Source: Streptomyces musisoli (lineage in GTDB: Bacteria; Actinomycetota; Actinomycetes; Streptomycetales; Streptomycetaceae). Taken from it: a stretch of 64,000 bases of DNA. Each line of letters begins with the position of its first letter. The first letter of the stretch is position 1. The notes beneath the pieces are model-generated. The model ran no database searches and was not told the DNA's origin. It saw nothing but the letters and a program-made list of their open reading frames with translations. Positions 63,206 to 64,000 of the stretch are shown piece by piece. The translations under genes and the position numbers were made by a program. The DNA lies in assembly GCF_016741855.1 (NCBI RefSeq), contig NZ_JAERRH010000011.1, forward strand, positions 1 to 64,000, given 5' to 3'.

Positions 63206-64000
63206 GCACGCGCCTCCGCGGTCGCCGTCGTGGCTGTGAGTTCGCGGGCCCGGGTCCTGGCCCAGGTCTCCGCTTCGAGGACGTCCGACACCGTGAGCGA
63301 GGTTCCCGAGACCGGGGTGCCGTGTTCCTCGACCACCCGGGTCACTGTCTCCATGATCCCGTTGAAGGGCAGCGCGCCGTTCAGGAAGGCCGCGACGCAC
63401 TCCTCGTTGGCCGCATTGAACACCGCCGGGGCCGTCCCCGCGAGCTGCCCCACGTGCCGGGCGAGGTTCACCGAGGGGAAGGCCTCGTTGTCCAGCGGGA
63501 AGAACTCCCACGTGGAGGCCTTGCTCCAGTCGAAGGCGGGCGCCGCGTCCGGGACGCGCTCGGGCCAGCCCAGACCGATGGCGATCGGCCCGCGCATGTC
63601 GGGGGGCGTCGCCTGGGCGATCGTGGATCCGTCGGTGAACTCGACCATCGAGTGGACATACGACTGGGGATGCACGACCACCTCAATGCGGTCGAAGGGA
63701 ATGTCGTAGAGGAGGTGTGCCTCGATGACCTCCAGCCCCTTGTTGACCAGGGTCGCCGAGTTGACGGTGATCACCGGGCCCATCGCCCAGGTGGGGTGGG
63801 CGAGGGCGTCCTGGACGGTGACGTCCGCCAGCTCGGCCTTGGTCCGGCCGCGGAAGGGGCCGCCGGAGGCGGTGACGACCAGCTTGCGGACGTCGGCGCG
63901 GGTGCCGGCGGCGAGGGCCTGGAAGAGGGCGGCGTGCTCGGAGTCGACCGGGATGATCTGGCCGGGCTTGGCCAGCGCCTTGACCAGCGGGCCGCCGACG
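63202..64000 (-). CDS. dxr: 1-deoxy-D-xylulose 5-phosphate reductoisomerase, C-terminal part
   Basis: This is the C-terminal 265 or so residues of Dxr, the second enzyme of the MEP pathway; the gene begins beyond the right edge. The frame is open to 64000 and reads PVDSEHAALFQAL, TASGGPFRGRTKAEL, then HPTWAMGPVITVNSATLVNKGLE, all diagnostic. The end is normal, overlapping the rseP start by four bases. Confidence 0.96.
   Translation of the reverse strand, partial: VGGPLVKALAKPGQIIPVDSEHAALFQALAAGTRADVRKLVVTASGGPFRGRTKAELADVTVQDALAHPTWAMGPVITVNSATLVNKGLEVIEAHLLYDIPFDRIEVVVHPQSYVHSMVEFTDGSTIAQATPPDMRGPIAIGLGWPERVPDAAPAFDWSKASTWEFFPLDNEAFPSVNLARHVGQLAGTAPAVFNAANEECVAAFLNGALPFNGIMETVTRVVEEHGTPVSGTSLTVSDVLEAETWARTRARELTATTATAEARA

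Overview
The window is high-GC actinobacterial DNA with GTG starts, GTGA/ATGA gene overlaps and Streptomyces-type gene content. The gene order closely matches, as far as I can recall it, the S. coelicolor stretch from dxr/rseP/ispG through the ESX-type secretion locus to pnp, thyX, dapA and RNase J. It looks like the chromosome core of a Streptomyces species rather than a mobile island. I see no rRNA, tRNA, CRISPR array, integrase or insertion sequence.

Layout. 1-11.2 kb holds housekeeping genes, mostly on the minus strand: RNase J, dapA, thyX, two small membrane proteins, a TPR membrane protein, dapB, an M16 peptidase, pnp and rpsO, then a small DUF397 gene. 11.2-41.5 kb is a complete actinobacterial type VII (ESX-like) secretion locus. 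It encodes EccD, EccC, EccB, EccE, two mycosins, EsxA and EsxB. It also has two transmembrane Ser/Thr kinases with beta-propeller sensor domains, a kinase-like protein without catalytic residues, a proline/glycine-rich WXG-like protein with a small helical partner, a 173-aa plus 764-aa putative substrate pair followed by lipoproteins, an unknown protein coupled to EccE, and a giant EspI-like ParA ATPase. 41.5-54.5 kb carries ribF, a 1439-residue trypsin-fold/NTPase protein, truB, rbfA, a DUF503 gene, infB, ylxR, nusA and rimP. 54.7-56.7 kb has a lipoprotein, a ferritin-like protein and an APH-family protein. 57.2-64 kb has proS, two acetyltransferases, ispG, rseP and the 3' part of dxr, which runs off the right edge.

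How the genes fit together. In the secretion locus the minus-strand run from 27054 down to 17126 reads as one long transcription unit: helical partner, Pro-rich WXG-like protein, mycosin, EsxB, EsxA, pseudokinase, kinase, kinase. It starts at a promoter whose -35 box overlaps a perfect inverted repeat, and hairpins after mycP1 and after esxA probably set the dose of each part. This links the secreted Esx pair to an envelope-sensing kinase/pseudokinase module. The divergent plus-strand run from 27562 looks like a candidate substrate/lipoprotein cassette.

The most unusual items are the kinase/pseudokinase module beside esxBA, the putative substrate with a glycine-zipper segment and its lipoprotein array (one member frameshifted), the 1439-residue protein with an inactivated trypsin triad fused to an NTPase-like domain, two very long perfect palindromes at gene ends (56 bp and 50 bp), and several non-coding tandem repeats (18, 31 and 45 bp units).
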